Assembly: GCA_946406115.1 (NCBI GenBank)
Contig: OX291546.1
Coordinates: 8,425,019-8,489,018, forward strand
Length of the DNA stretch: 64,000 bases
Reading direction: 5' to 3'
Source: Apoda limacodes
Taxonomy: Eukaryota; Arthropoda; Insecta; Lepidoptera; Limacodidae
In this document: positions 1 to 10,605 of the stretch, in pieces
Layout of the letters: each line of letters opens with the position of its first letter
Numbering within the stretch: position 1 is the first letter of the stretch
The notes under the pieces: generated by a model
What the model was told of the DNA's origin: nothing
Databases searched by the model: none
The model's input: the letters and a program-made list of their open reading frames with translations, nothing else
Made by a program: the position numbers and the translations under genes

Positions 1-864
1 GAAAACTCCGAGCATAGCTCTTTCCATGGCCCGCCGAGCGACCTTGAGCTTTTGTATAAGGCCCATAGTTAGCGGCCACGTCTCAGTGCCATAAGTCATC
101 ACTGGCAACACACACTGGTTGAGGACTTTTGTCTTCAAGCATTGGGGTATTAAGGATGAGAAAATAGTACGCAGTTTTCCGAACGCGATTAACCTCTTTC
201 TTGAAATTGGACCTACCTAATCGAACAGTTTGTCCTAGATATACGTATTCGTCAACAACTTCGAGTGTAGAGTTCCCAACAGTTATTGGAGTGGGTGCTA
301 CATGGCCATTCGACATGATTTTCGTCTTGTCCATGTTCATCTTGAGGCCCACTCGTTGGGAAGCTCTACTGAGGCTTTCGAGCATTGTGCTAAGGTCCTC
401 CATCGATTCTGCCATGACCACAATATCGTCGGCAAACCGAAGGTGGGTAATGTACTCGCCATTAACATTGATGCCCGTCCCAGTCCAGAAGCTTAAAGAC
501 ATCTTCCAACGCATTTGTGAACATTTTCGGAGATATGACACCTCCCTGTCTCACCTCTCTGCAGTTGGATCGGTTCCGAGTTCTGATCCTGGAGACGGAC
601 TGACATGGTGGCGTTATCGTACAAGCATTTTAGCACCTCGATATACCAATGATCAATACGACATCTCTGTAGAGCCTGTAGCACTGCCCATGTTTCCACC
701 GAATCGAAGGCTTTCTTATAGTCTACAAACGCTAAGCAAAGGGGCCAATTATACACTTTTGACTTCTGTATAATCCGCCGCAGCGTTTGTATGTGGTCTA
801 CGGTACTTTAGCCTTTGCGGAAACCGGCTTGTTCGGGAGGCTGGAAGTCGTCGATGTCTTGATG
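1..864 (-). mobile_element. RTE-type non-LTR retrotransposon, reverse transcriptase remnant (runs off left edge)
   Basis: Read on the minus strand this is the palm and C-terminal part of an endonuclease/reverse-transcriptase polyprotein. In order it shows EQAGFRKG, then LAFVDYKKAFDSVE (RT motif A), then a frame change near 497, then LRFADDIVVMAES with the catalytic FADD box, then GLKMNMDKTKIM and YVYLGQ. Around 1-150 a further frame reads like the conserved tail after the RT (PVMTYGTETWPL, KLKVARRAMERAMLG). A stop in the GFRKG region and frame breaks at about 497 and 140 show it is dead. The family is like RTE elements common in Lepidoptera. Family-level confidence is good; the exact clade name is an inference. 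Confidence 0.85.
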
Positions 865-1049
865 ACTCTTGATATTATTTTAATTACTTTTGTTTTAATT
901 AAATTAAGTAAGTCTCAGGAAAATTAGTTAGATTTACATAATTCTAATTCTAGTAAACCAAATTTCTACCTTGAATTTAGGTAATTAAGTTATTTTTAAT
1001 AAATGAAATAACATTTACTTAACTAAAAGAATTTGCCATTCGTATTGAT

Positions 1050-1262
1050 CAGGTGGTTCTATGGCTATATTGGTAGTAGTGACCGCCTGCTGATCAGAGG
1101 AGCCTGGGTTCAATCCCCATACATTTGTCTTGAGACTGGGTGTATATGTTCACAAAAAAGAATATACATATAAGTATTTGTATGTATAGTCTGGTATCAT
1201 AGTACAAACTTTGCTAAGTTGGGGATCAAATGGTGATATGTGTGGAATATTTATTATATTAT
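1050..1262 (+). mobile_element. tRNA-derived SINE, copy 1
   Basis: The head has GTGACCGCCTGCTGATC followed by a B-box-like GGGTTCAATCCCC. The body has TTGTCTTGAGACTGGGTG, a CACAAAAAAG segment and a TGGTATCATAGTACAAACTTTGCT segment, and it ends in a (TTA)n-like tail. The same order of blocks is seen at 59465-59722, so this is one dispersed family. It sits about 80 bases upstream of the first STIL-like exon, inside the preceding intron. Confidence 0.8.
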
Positions 1263-1345
1263 TATTATTGTTCTATGTTTCTAATTTGGAAAATTTGTTA
1301 CTGTGAAAATATTTAATATCAAATATATGTTTCTGATCATTTAAG

Positions 1346-2157
1346 GGTAAAATTTGGTGATGATCCTTTCGGTGTTCTCCAACCGCATATTTATACTGCT
1401 TCTGATACAAGCTTGAAGATGAATCAGCTTGCAGCAAAGTATTTGAAGAATGGTGGTCGCCCAGAACTAGTGCAGCCTGCTCCTACACCTGTCGTGTCAC
1501 CTACAGATTTATCTTTAGCCACAAGAAATTATATGGAACGACATGCATTGTTGCAAGGTATGCTCAATATACTGTTACCAAACTCTGAAACTAATATCTA
1601 TATCTAATATCGTCGGTAATATCTCAAAAAAAGTCACCATTGAAAGCATTGCTGAAACTTTTTTTAATTATCTGTCACTTTCGTCTTTTTTTTTTTTTGT
1701 TTTTAGGGTTCCATAGTCAAACAGATCCCTTATAGTTTGACTAATGCCTTTCCATCACACAGATATTCTATCAGATCCCTTATAGTTTGACCTATGTCTT
1801 TCTATCACACTGATATTTTCTGAAAACTGCCCATCTGTATGTCACAGAACGATTAGGCTTAATAATTGGGGCCCCTTTGGCACCCTTCCGGTACTAAAGA
1901 CTAAAAACTATGTATATTTGATCACACGGATTATGATAGTAAATATACACTGACATCAACATCTTTACATGCATGCAACACACACAAACAACTTATAACA
2001 TTTAGGTATTCTAGAAATATTTAAGTGTCTGAGTTTTCAGCCTTCATTCTTAAAATATGTTTCTTTTTTAGGTCCAGTAGCTTTGTCCTCAACAGGGAAC
2101 CAAATACCTCGGTTTTTAGACATTACAGCTTTAAAACAACAACCGAAGTTTTTATAA
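1346..2157 (+). CDS. STIL/Ana2 (SAS-5)-like centriole duplication protein, C-terminal two exons
   Basis: Two exons join in frame: 1346-1557 (acceptor TTAAG, donor CAAG/GTATGC) and 2072-2157 (acceptor TTTTTTAG, stop TAA at 2155-2157). About 99 residues are read. The first exon carries SLATRNYMERHALLQ, which resembles the STAN motif of STIL/Ana2 proteins; this motif drives oligomer contacts with SAS-6 in the centriole cartwheel. The second exon ends LDITALKQQPKFL, closely matching the conserved C-terminal tail of the family. The codon split (G/GT) is consistent across the junction. The upstream part of the gene is outside the window or hidden beyond the RTE and SINE insertions, so the 5' border of the first exon is uncertain. 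The family call rests on remembered motifs, not a search. The protein would act at centrosomes in dividing cells. Confidence 0.68.
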
Positions 2158-2284
2158 GTGTTTTTTGTGGCAGTTTTTAATATTACTGTTTTGATTGACT
2201 GATATTTATTATATCACAGACAACATTATATAATGCACTCTTCTATTTTATACTGTAAATATATGTAGAGAACTATTTTTATCT

Positions 2285-2290
2285 AATAAA
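2285..2290 (+). promoter_or_regulatory. Polyadenylation signal AATAAA of the STIL-like gene
   Basis: A canonical AATAAA lies 128 bases after the TAA stop at 2157, followed by T-rich and GT-containing sequence. It is the best candidate 3' end of the STIL-like transcript. Confidence 0.5.
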
Positions 2291-2462
2291 TTCTATAATT
2301 ATATGGTGTTTTAGTGTACCATTTATTTTATCATCAGTACCTACAACCTTATTCGACCACTAGTACGTGGTAACATATTGGAATTGACAACATTATAACA
2401 ACGAACAGCCTTTTCAGCAATCAGAGCACTTCTTCTGCCGGCAAGTGGTCACAGGAATTCTG

Positions 2463-2577
2463 TAACGAAGCGATGCAATCCCATAGTTTGGGCTTGTTTG
2501 ATTTATCTTGAGATGTACTTTGGCCTTAGATGATATCCATGGTCTTATGATGAAGCCGCAATTATTGAGTTGTCCCC
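2463..2577 (-). repeat. Fragment of the dispersed repeat also seen at 43608-43999
   Basis: On the minus strand it reads CGGCTTCATCATAAGACC..AAATCAAACAAGCCCAAACT..ATCGCTTCGTTACAGA, the same ordered blocks as the copy inside GARNL3 intron 17. It leaves a 50-codon open frame preceded by a TTTTTAG, which could be mistaken for an exon. Confidence 0.7.
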
Positions 2578-3700
2578 TAAAAAATATATAAATATAAATT
2601 CACAATGATTTAGAAATAATATGCTGTAATATGTTACAAAAGTCTTTTTATTAGAAGTTATTTAATATATAAAATATTTCGTTTTCATCTGAAGATTCAG
2701 ATTTTTTGAATAAATTTAACATTTTATTGGATGGATTAAATGTTGAAAGATCCACCATTTCGAATTGTTTGTCTTGATCATTTATAAATTTCAAAAATGT
2801 AATGAAATCTATTTACCTTTTATATCTGGATCTGTTTCCCAAATCATCGTGTTCTTCTGACTGTATGTTTTTTTATATTTATTTTCCTTAGGCATCATTA
2901 ATACATTTCTTGTCGACACACAATACAAACCAAAATCGAAATAACAATCGTCGTAAGAATATTCTTAACCTATTTTTTTTGGCGGTATCCTATCTGACAT
3001 AAGCTAATGTCAAAAAACGTTCAAGTTTAAAAAAATATAGACTTATACACAACAATAAGGGCCATATGCACAGACAATAAAATGACCGCCAGTATTGCCG
3101 CCAGTCACCACAGAGTGGTTGTAGAATTACGTACTAGATGTCGTTATAATCCGCTAGGTCAAGAAATAAATATTAATATTATCAATTTAAAAATATTAAA
3201 GAGTCAAAAAATCCCTGAAAATACCCCTAAAAATTTCAGACCCCTAAAAAAATATTCTTGAAGGATTTTGTTGAGTATACTATAAATTACAATAAATTAC
3301 AAAAAACAGATAATAGTTACAGTCAAGCATTTCATTTAACACTTATATAGCTCTATGTTCCATATGCGTAAATGTAAGGATAATTTTGTACTTTTTAGTA
3401 TGGTTATAGTCTGTGTAATTTTTTTATTAAATAAATTGCTTTATTTTGAATTTTTAGTTGATATCAAATTAATAAAACCCCACTAAAAAAATAGCTGATG
3501 GTGCTGGGTTTACATTAGTTTAAGAAACTTCAAACACTTTTGGCTGTAAATCATAACTGGTTTGTCATAGAGACATGTGTGCTATAGTAGTTAATGTACC
3601 TAACTCATAACAATAATAATAACTCAAATAATGTAAATAATAGGTATTTAATAACTTTGACGATTCAAAAGTGTTCGTATAAACTTCATTTAAATAAAAA
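2578..3700. other. AT-rich intergenic sequence, nothing identified
   Basis: No open frame of note and no repeat I can name, apart from a short CGATTCAAAAGTGTTCG piece at 3661-3680 that matches the tail of the repeat at 48475-48665. Confidence 0.5.
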
Positions 3701-4158
3701 AAATCGGCCAAGTGCGAGTCGGACTCGCGCATGAAGTGTTCCGTACTATTATTTATAAAAACGGCAAAAAAATCCCGATTTTTTATGGGAGCCCCCCTTA
3801 AATATACTTTTATATTAATTTAATTTTTTATTTTTAAAGTAAATATATAACTAAATATTCTGTGAATATTTCAAGCGTCTACCTGTTGCCGTTATCAAAA
3901 ACGAGAAAAAAAAAATCACGTTTGTGGTATGGGAGCCCCCTTAAATATTTATTTTATTCTGTTTTTTAGTATTTGTTGTTATAGCGGCAGAATATACATC
4001 ATTTGTAACAGAAATACATCATTTGTGAAAATTTCAACTGTCTAACTATCATGGTTCACGAGATACAGCCTGGTGACAGACGGACGGACGGACAAACGGA
4101 CGGCGGAGTCTTAGTAATAGGGTCCTGTTTTTTATCCTTTGGGTACGGAACCCTAAAA
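3701..4158 (+). repeat. CGGCCAAGTGCGAGTCGG-type dispersed repeat, copy 1
   Basis: Starts ATCGGCCAAGTGCGAGTCGG, has GTTCCGTAC near the start and GGGTACGGAACCCTAAAA at the end, so the two ends are partly inverted. Internal marks are TATGGGAGCCCCC twice, a GTTGTTATAGCGGCA block, and a (GACG)-rich stretch before AGCGGAGTCTTAGTAATAGGG-like sequence. Other copies lie at 11041-11458, 18151-18596 and 19237-19490. It has no coding capacity. Confidence 0.85.
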
Positions 4159-4379
4159 AGTGACTGACTTTGACTAAGTACTTACCTTAGAAACTAAAAT
4201 AGTAGTTTATGCAATTGTTGCGAAAAAGACAAATTTCGTGCAATTAATTGCATACACAGTTTTTTATACGACAAAAAAAAAGCATATTTAGGTTTTAATA
4301 TAGTAAAAAAATTCATTTAATCCAAATTAGTTTTGACTTATTAGTAATTGCTACTTATGATATCACAGTGATAGAAAAT

Positions 4380-4905
4380 ATTTCCCTTGAGGAAAGAGTT
4401 ATGACCTCATAAATTTTTTGTGTATGGGATTTAATTATTTATTTTAGAAACGTGTGGGGTATCAAATGAAAGGGCTTCATGAGCCTGATCTAAAAATATA
4501 CTATTAATCTTCGGCCACTTGTTTTCTAAAAATCCAAAAAGTATTTTCAAAACATACCTATCAAGTTTGGGCTCTTCCTGGTTGAAGAAGGTTGAATATT
4601 TTTTTATAAAATATGCGTCACATGATAGTTATAATATCCTCATATCTAACATCAAGAAAGCAACTTTGATTTTTTTTTAATTTTAAATTTTTGGAATGTG
4701 AGATAGTTCGTTATTATGTACCAAATTACAGCTTCCTAGTCCTACCTACTAAGAGTCTCTGAGCTAAGTCGCGGTCAGACAGACAGACAGACGTAAATGG
4801 TGAAACTATGAGGGTGCCTTGTTAACTACTGAATACATAAAAAAAAAAGGGCGGAAAAGACTAATCGAGAACCTTCTTATTTTTTTGAAGTCGGTTTAGA
4901 AACAA
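4380..4905 (+). repeat. Degenerate dispersed repeat of the GGTTCCG/GACAGACAGA class
   Basis: Contains CAAATTACAGCTTCCTAG, GAGCTAAGTCGCGGTCAGAC and AGACAGACAGACGTAAATGG followed by GAAACTATGAGGGTGCC, the ordered tail blocks of a repeat common in Lepidoptera. The 5' limit is only approximate. Confidence 0.5.
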
Positions 4906-5117
4906 GCTAAAAATAAAATTCCATTACCGCGTGCTACGATTTACGTGTCGGTTCCTTTGCCGCCTACACGTTTCATTAAAGTAATTGGGCAACAAACGAA
5001 AATTCGACTGAATAAGACGGTTTTTTGTTTGAACTAATTATCAACATTATATTACTTCTTTTGTTTTGTTTGTTATTTTGGGGTATTGTTAAAATAATGT
5101 TTTTTATTATCTTTATC

Positions 5118-5345
5118 AGCCTCATACGTCCCCACTGTTAGGGGCACGTTCTATCCTCACCGAGGATGATAGTCCACACGCGGACCCAGTAAGGGTTAGT
5201 AACTAACGTTATAGTTATTCCAGGGAAGCCTACTACCTATTCCTTGCTAAGTTTCATCCCAATCCATCCTGCGGTTGAAGCCTGATTGCGTAACAAACAA
5301 CCAAACATCCAAAATTCCAAACTTTCGCATTTATAATATTAATGC
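5118..5345 (-). repeat. Composite of a short dispersed repeat and a truncated Helitron-like end
   Basis: Bases 5118-5205 contain CATACGTCCCCACTGTTAGG and GATAGTCCACACGCGG, a repeat family also glimpsed at 7618-7720. Bases 5215-5345 read as the minus-strand 5' part of a Helitron-like element: AAGTTTCATCCCAATCCATCC, then a GCGTAACAAAC block, then TTTCGCATTTATAATATTA. Confidence 0.55.
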
Positions 5346-5370
5346 GATAGCTGGTTATTAATGAATTTTG

Positions 5371-5675
5371 TAGCGGCTACACCCGCCCTAAATTTGGTTA
5401 TCGGCGTTGGATTCTCACGTCAACTCCTTAATTATACTCGTACTAATGAAGATTGCCATATCAAACCATAGTTCGTTTAAGCTCGGTTTTAGTTATTCCC
5501 GCAAGAAGTTTTTTGAATTTTTCTGGATCAAAACTATCCTTATGTCCTTCTCCGGGACTCGAACTATCTCCATACCAAATTGTATGAAAACGGTTTAGTG
5601 GTTTAAGCGTGAAGAGGTAACAGACAGACAGACAGAGTTACTTTCACATTTATAATATTAGTATATTAGTATGGA
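5371..5675 (-). mobile_element. Helitron-like nonautonomous element (Lep1/MINE type)
   Basis: On the minus strand it begins TCCATACTAATATACTAATATTATAAATG, has the (GTCT)n stretch, CTCTTCACGCTTAAACC, and ends near CCGATAACCAAATTTAGGGCGGG..GCC. This is the layout of short Helitron-derived elements of Lepidoptera (5' TC, 3' CTAG). Confidence 0.75.
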
Positions 5676-6403
5676 TGTAATTCAGGAAAACTTAGTGTAG
5701 TTTTTTTTTAGTGTAATATTTTTTATAATAGATTCTGTAGTTACAGTGATTAGTACCCCCTACATTCCAACAAAGCAACAAATTTTACCATTTTATAATA
5801 TTAGTATAGACTATATGTAGGTATAGAACATACTTATAATACCTTGTATAATATTGCCACGTAAATGGAGAGGGCACATAAATCAGAAAAAAAAATTTTG
5901 AGAATTAAATGTATTACGAAATAAGTTAAAATTATAAAATTATATAAAAAAAATATGAAATTGTACGCACAGAATAAAGTAACTACTGTAGCAAAATTTA
6001 AATGAACAATAAAGAACGCGTCATTAATAAGGGGGGCTGGTCAGTTGACCTTCCTGAACACTAAAAATTTGGTGGTATATGGCAATATAGTGACAATTTT
6101 GGTTTCACGTCTGCTAATATTGCCTAATGCAATTCTAACGTTTTTTTAAATGAACTGACGCCACTGACCCCTCCTGCAGTGGGCCGCGAGGCGTTGTCAA
6201 CACTGGATGTTGTTTGCCCGTTTCGTGCGCAAATAAGTGAAAAATGCAGGATAATCGGTACGTAAACATCACAATATTAGTAAACACATTTCATTATTAA
6301 TATTAGTTTTATTTTTACGCACGATTTGAACGAGCTGTGAAGAAGTCGTTCTGTTTTTAAACAAACGCTTGGCAATTATTTTTTTCGACCTGACCTTACG
6401 TAT

Positions 6404-7003
6404 TTGTTGATTTTTCTAACAAGTATTCGGCTAAAAAAAAAGCGCAAAATGAAGGGCGTTAAACTAAAACAATATTACTTCATTCATTCATTCTTCATTC
6501 TTCAAAGTGACTTATCTGAAGGTAATAACATTCTGTGTGACATTCTTGTCCCGCCGTCTTCTACTGATACGCGAAAAGCTGAAAGGAATCCACAGTCCCA
6601 GTACTTAACACCTCATAGAGGAGACAGTCTGGACAAAGGAGAAGAAAATATCGCTGTTGAGCCAAACGAAACTACAGTTCCTATTGCCAGTAAGGAGTCT
6701 GTTAGGCCTGTGCCGCCTAATTCTCTTACTTCAGGACTAACAAAAAAAAAACAAATGTGAAGCGTAAATTACCAAGGAAGGAAAAATGACATAATCGAGC
6801 AAAATTACCATGTGTGATTATTGCGGTGTTCACTACTCTCAAGATGTGGCATTTTAAAACGGAGCTGTTTGGGAAGAGTGCATGAACTGTAGTAAATGGT
6901 ACCACCATGAATGTACTGGCACTAATTCACCACCGTTCATTTGTGATAATTGTGACAAAGTTGACTTTTTAGGCACTGATGATAGTGATTGGGCAATGGA
7001 ATA
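6404..7003 (+). pseudogene. Transposase-like pseudogene ending in a PHD-type zinc finger
   Basis: A frame from 6404 to about 6750 encodes a polar linker (SDLSEGNNILCDILVPPSS at about 6509). At a run of A residues (6742-6750) the frame must shift by one to continue into TNVKRKLPRKEK, a basic stretch. After a stop, the downstream frame 6808-7003 encodes CDYCGVHYSQ.., ..ECMNCSKWYHHECTG.. and ..FICDNC, a Cys4-His-Cys3 pattern, then WAME and a stop. Such a linker plus zinc finger is typical of the C-terminus of pogo/Tigger-like DDE transposases in Lepidoptera. The catalytic domain is not visible here. Frameshift and in-frame stops mean it is inactive. A decayed chromatin-reader gene is the less likely alternative. 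Confidence 0.6.
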
Positions 7004-7007
7004 GACT

Positions 7008-7169
7008 CTGGGCAAATTTAGCATGGAGGTAGTTTGAGTCCCTAGGAACGACGCAGGCTTCTTGAGAACGTCAAGTGTGAGTCAGTTTTTTCTGTAATTG
7101 AGAAGTTGCCGTTGAAATCCCACACCGTTAACCGAATTTAGGGCGGGTGGAACCGCGGGCAAAAGCTAG
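7008..7169 (+). mobile_element. Helitron-like element, 3' part
   Basis: Carries GGCAAATTTAGCATGGAGG, TTTGAGTCCC, CGTCAAGTGTGAGT, GAAATCCCACACCGTTAACC and ends GCGGGCAAAAGCTAG, the standard 3' half and CTAG terminus. The 5' half is missing. Confidence 0.75.
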
Positions 7170-7617
7170 TAACATAATATGGAACAAAAGGAAAAAAACC
7201 GAACCATTATTACAGTTTCGTGAAGTCCGTCCGTCCGTCCATATGTTACAGCGGTTACAGCCTTACAATTCCGCTGTCTGTGCATCGATTCTTAGGTACA
7301 GGAAGAGGTCTTATGTGAACCGCCATACTGATGGTTTGTTTTGCTATAAAATTATATATTATTTTAAAGGCATCTTTTTATACATTTAAATATTTCGCGC
7401 ACTTGATTGTGTGGGGTAGCATTAGGTCTCCCAAAAATGCATTTAAGTAACTTTTTCTTAATGATGTATATTTTGCGAGTTACTTACTGGCTTCTAAAAT
7501 TGTAAAATTTTTGTCCCCCGGCCCTTTAACTTTTAAAACCGCATGTTCTAAAATTCGAAAAGAATCATGAATATGTAATACAATTTTATTAGAGTTTCTT
7601 AAAGAAAAGAAGCTTAG

Positions 7618-8060
7618 GCCATAGTCCACCGCGCTGGTTCAGTGCGAATAGGCGACCGTTGTCAAGCTCTGGCCACTCGACTGTCAAGAGATTTTAAGGC
7701 GCCAAAAAGGCCTGTGACTTTTAACGACTGCCGTCAATTACGCTGCCAACATCAAGAACCGACGGTTTAATGTGCCCAGAAAAATATGCCTCTAGCTCAC
7801 CCGTGTAATGACTGAATATAATAGGTGCGAATATGTGAAGTTAAGCGATAAAAACGGTTTTAAAAAGCGGTTCACAAGTTTTTCAGTTATCCACATTAGT
7901 TTTTATTCTACTAACCTCTATCATATGCATGTGTAACACGCACTTGGCCGGTTTTTCAAATAAAAAAAAAGCATTTAGTACTGGTTTCTTACTACAGAAA
8001 TAATGTTTCCGTTCAGAATTCTTAGATTTTTTTGTTTGGAACCCTAAAAGCAACACCTCC
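7618..8060. repeat. Short repeat fragments
   Basis: Bases 7618-7720 (GGCCATAGTCCACCGCGCTGG) match a dispersed family also represented at 5118-5205. Bases 7905-8050 carry GCACTTGGCCGG and GGAACCCTAAAA, minus-strand pieces of the CGGCCAAGTGCG repeat. Confidence 0.4.
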
Positions 8061-8324
8061 CGCATTCCTCCCTCGCAAATGTGAATAAAAAGCTTTCAGA
8101 ATATTTTCAGCAAAATCATTTTGTTAGATATGAATAACATTTCCTCGTATATTATTTGCTTTGACGCGTCATTTTGCATACGTTCTTTACTTTGAACTAC
8201 AAAGAAAAAGTTACTCTCTTGAACTTGTATTTTATTATTTTGTACGGAAAAAAGAAAATAAACAACATTAAAATTATCTAATGGAATTGAATAAACTAAA
8301 ATGCAGTATTATTTGTGTATATTA

Positions 8325-8391
8325 TATTAGATTGATAATAATAGTAATAATTTTGGGACAAATCACACAGCGCCGTCTAGTGCCAAACTAA
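8325..8391 (-). mobile_element. tRNA-derived SINE tail interrupted by the foldback element
   Basis: On the minus strand it reads TTAGTTTGGCACTAGACGG followed by CGCTGTGTGATTTGTCCC and a (TTA)n tail, the 3' end of the SINE family seen at 59465-59722. The rest of the SINE would be expected to the right and is weakly visible after 8930 (GACTTGTAATACGAA). Confidence 0.6.
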
Positions 8392-8921
8392 GGTAAAGTT
8401 GCACTTTAGGGACTCGTCAAAAATGGGGGGAAATTTTTTTTTTACAATTAATAGCTATTTTGGGGCCTACAAATTAATAAAATAGGGGCGGAAAACAATT
8501 TTTTTTTAATAAATAGCTATTTTGGGGTTGCCCTAACAAGATTTCTAGGTAGAAATAAAAAAAATAACCACGAAGGCTAAGGCAGGAGCTTGCTTCAATT
8601 CGCTCCTGCCTTAACCTTCTAACCTAACCCGGCTGTGTTGGGGTGCCCTAACAAGATTTCTGAGTTCTTTGTTAGTAAAAAATAGCAATAAACACTGCCG
8701 TGAAGTCAGAAATCTTGTTAGGGCAAGAGATAGTTAAGATTTCTTCGTGGTTATTTTTTTTATTTCTACCTAGAAATCTTGTTAGGGCAATCCAATAATA
8801 AAAAAAAAAAAATATTTTCCGCCCCTATTTTATTACTTTATAGGCCCCAAAATAGCTATTTATTATAAAAAAAATATTTTCCCCACATTTTTGACGAAAG
8901 TCCCTAGAGTGCAATTTTACC
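8392..8921. mobile_element. 530-bp foldback (palindromic) element
   Basis: The two ends are inverted copies: GGTAAAGTTGCACTTTAGGG at the left and its near-complement GCAATTTTACC at 8911-8921. The arms (about 8392-8576 and 8741-8921) pair over roughly 180 bases, including a perfect stretch of about 47 bases (8529-8575 with 8743-8789). The 17-mer GCCCTAACAAGATTTCT occurs twice direct (8530-8546, 8645-8661) and twice inverted (8708-8724, 8772-8788). Flanks CAAACTAA and CAAACAAA look like an 8-bp target duplication with one mismatch. No protein is encoded; a hAT-type MITE or foldback element is likely. Confidence 0.8.
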
Positions 8922-8934
8922 CAAACAAAATAAG

Positions 8935-9440
8935 ACTTGTAATACGAATCGTGTTTTTCTAGGTATCCTAGAAGCTGTGTGTTGATCATATGCTCTCCCA
9001 CCGTGGTGATGAGAAACTTACCTAAAAGCGATTGACCTAAAATTCGATGGATCTGATCTATCGCCTTTTTTGGGCACCGGGTGCACATTCTCAGTCTTCT
9101 ATAAAGACGGAAATTGCCCATTGTGACAGGAAAGCGCGAAGAGGCGTGTGAGTCCGATAGTTTAAAGGGAACTGTCTCGAATACGCCAGACTCTGGAATC
9201 CGAGAGATAAAAGTATGAAAAAGTACTTTCATTTTCTCGAAAGGTAAGACCAGTAGGTAGATGCATACATTTTTTTTCTTGGAATCCAGGGTCTGGTGTA
9301 CTCTAGACTGATCCCAATATGCTCCCAGGATTCAACTCAGGAGCACATTGTTTAACTACCACTGCTGGTATACCGTCTAGTCCTCTTGACTTATGAACGT
9401 CTGAAGAAAGCCGCCCGCCGAACATTCCGCTGTTTTATTG
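8935..9440 (-). mobile_element. CR1/Jockey-type LINE fragment (RT N-terminal part)
   Basis: Read on the minus strand, 9290-9440 resembles the linker before the RT (VRRA.., then a PAVVVKQCAPELNPG-like run), and 8935-9120 reads ..CPKKAIDQIHRILGQSLLGK.., MINTQLLGYLEKHDS. These match the equivalent region of the copy at 28288-30498 (VHLVPKKGDR, LLSKV). The piece ends at the foldback element side and is truncated. Confidence 0.65.
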
Positions 9441-10419
9441 ATGAATTAGGTTATTTTTTTTTTTTATTAGTTAGAGCGCGACGATATAGGCCAGAAAGCT
9501 ATTTTCTGTGATGATGATATGTGTAAGTGCAATGTAATAATTTATATCATTACACAATGTCATATGCGTTACTAGCAAATGCATTTGTTACATACTTCCT
9601 AGGAAGGTAATTTATACAGTATTTTTTTATTTTTTTCATTTCAACGTTTTGTACTGTTGTTTTTAACTGTTTTGTAGTCACATTATTTGACTTTTTGCTA
9701 AAACTTATAATCAATGGTCTAGATAACAACAAATTATAATATTAACTGTTTTTAATAACAGCCAAATGCAATACACGCTTTAAAAATTTTGCACAAATGG
9801 GAACAATAGTCATTTCCAGATTTTTCGGCATTAAATATAATAAATGAAAATCTCTTAATAAGGACTAAAATTTTCTACAAAATTCGCAGATATACTGCGT
9901 ATTTACGCGATCGCGAAGTAGGTATTAATAAAGGCCCTAACGAATATGGAAGAAATTAAGGTTATTGAAGAAATCGATCAATAAATGTGCTGATGTTAAT
10001 ACACTTATCTGAGGCAGCACCTAGAGAAAGTGCCTAAAACTTCAAGCCGATTGAACGAGATTGCTTTTCCAATTTGCATATAAAGTACCTAGCCATACAT
10101 TTTCATGATCAGATATCTCTACGGCTCATTGCTACAATCCAATTTATCTAATGTAAATTAAAGAACATTTCACTTGTTTTGATTGAGGTAATTTATAAAT
10201 GAATAGGTTTACTTGGCTGGCTTTTTTTGTCTTTTGACGTGAATTCGATGAACGTTTTTTCCGGGGGTTGCTTAGAAAAATCGTGAGCCTACCTACTTCG
10301 TCGTGTACGGCCAAAGTTTAACAGATTGAAGACTGTGCATATGACGGCAATACATAAATCAGCTTTTTTGGCAATAATTAAACAATGACGTCAAACCTTC
10401 AGATTTTAAGATGACGTGG
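9441..10419. other. Intergenic, nothing identified
   Basis: AT-rich, no frame or repeat that I can support. Confidence 0.4.
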
Positions 10420-10605
10420 TTTAAAAGTTAGAGGGGGGTATACCTCGGTTCAATGCACGGAGCTACTCCTGAAATAAATAACACATTTCAGTAAAAAATC
10501 ATTAGTATCTACCCAGATGTGTGGAATTTGAGGCCTGTGATATACGGACGGAATGACGGACGAGTTTATAAGGGTTCCGTTTTTGCCATTTCAATACAGA
10601 ACCAT
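10420..10605 (+). repeat. 3' part of a GGTTCCG-ending dispersed repeat
   Basis: Starts with GGTTTAAAAGTTAGAGGGG and ends with CTGTGATATACGGACGGA and AGGGTTCCGTTTTTGCCATT. The same blocks occur in order at 46812-47190. Confidence 0.6.

Noticed and set aside
200..773. 190-codon plus-strand frame at the left edge
   Set aside because: It is antisense to the RTE reverse transcriptase, which carries the real motifs.
2411..2577. Minus-strand 50-codon open frame with a TTTTTAG acceptor, looking like an exon
   Set aside because: The same blocks occur as a dispersed repeat at 43608-43999, so it is repeat sequence.
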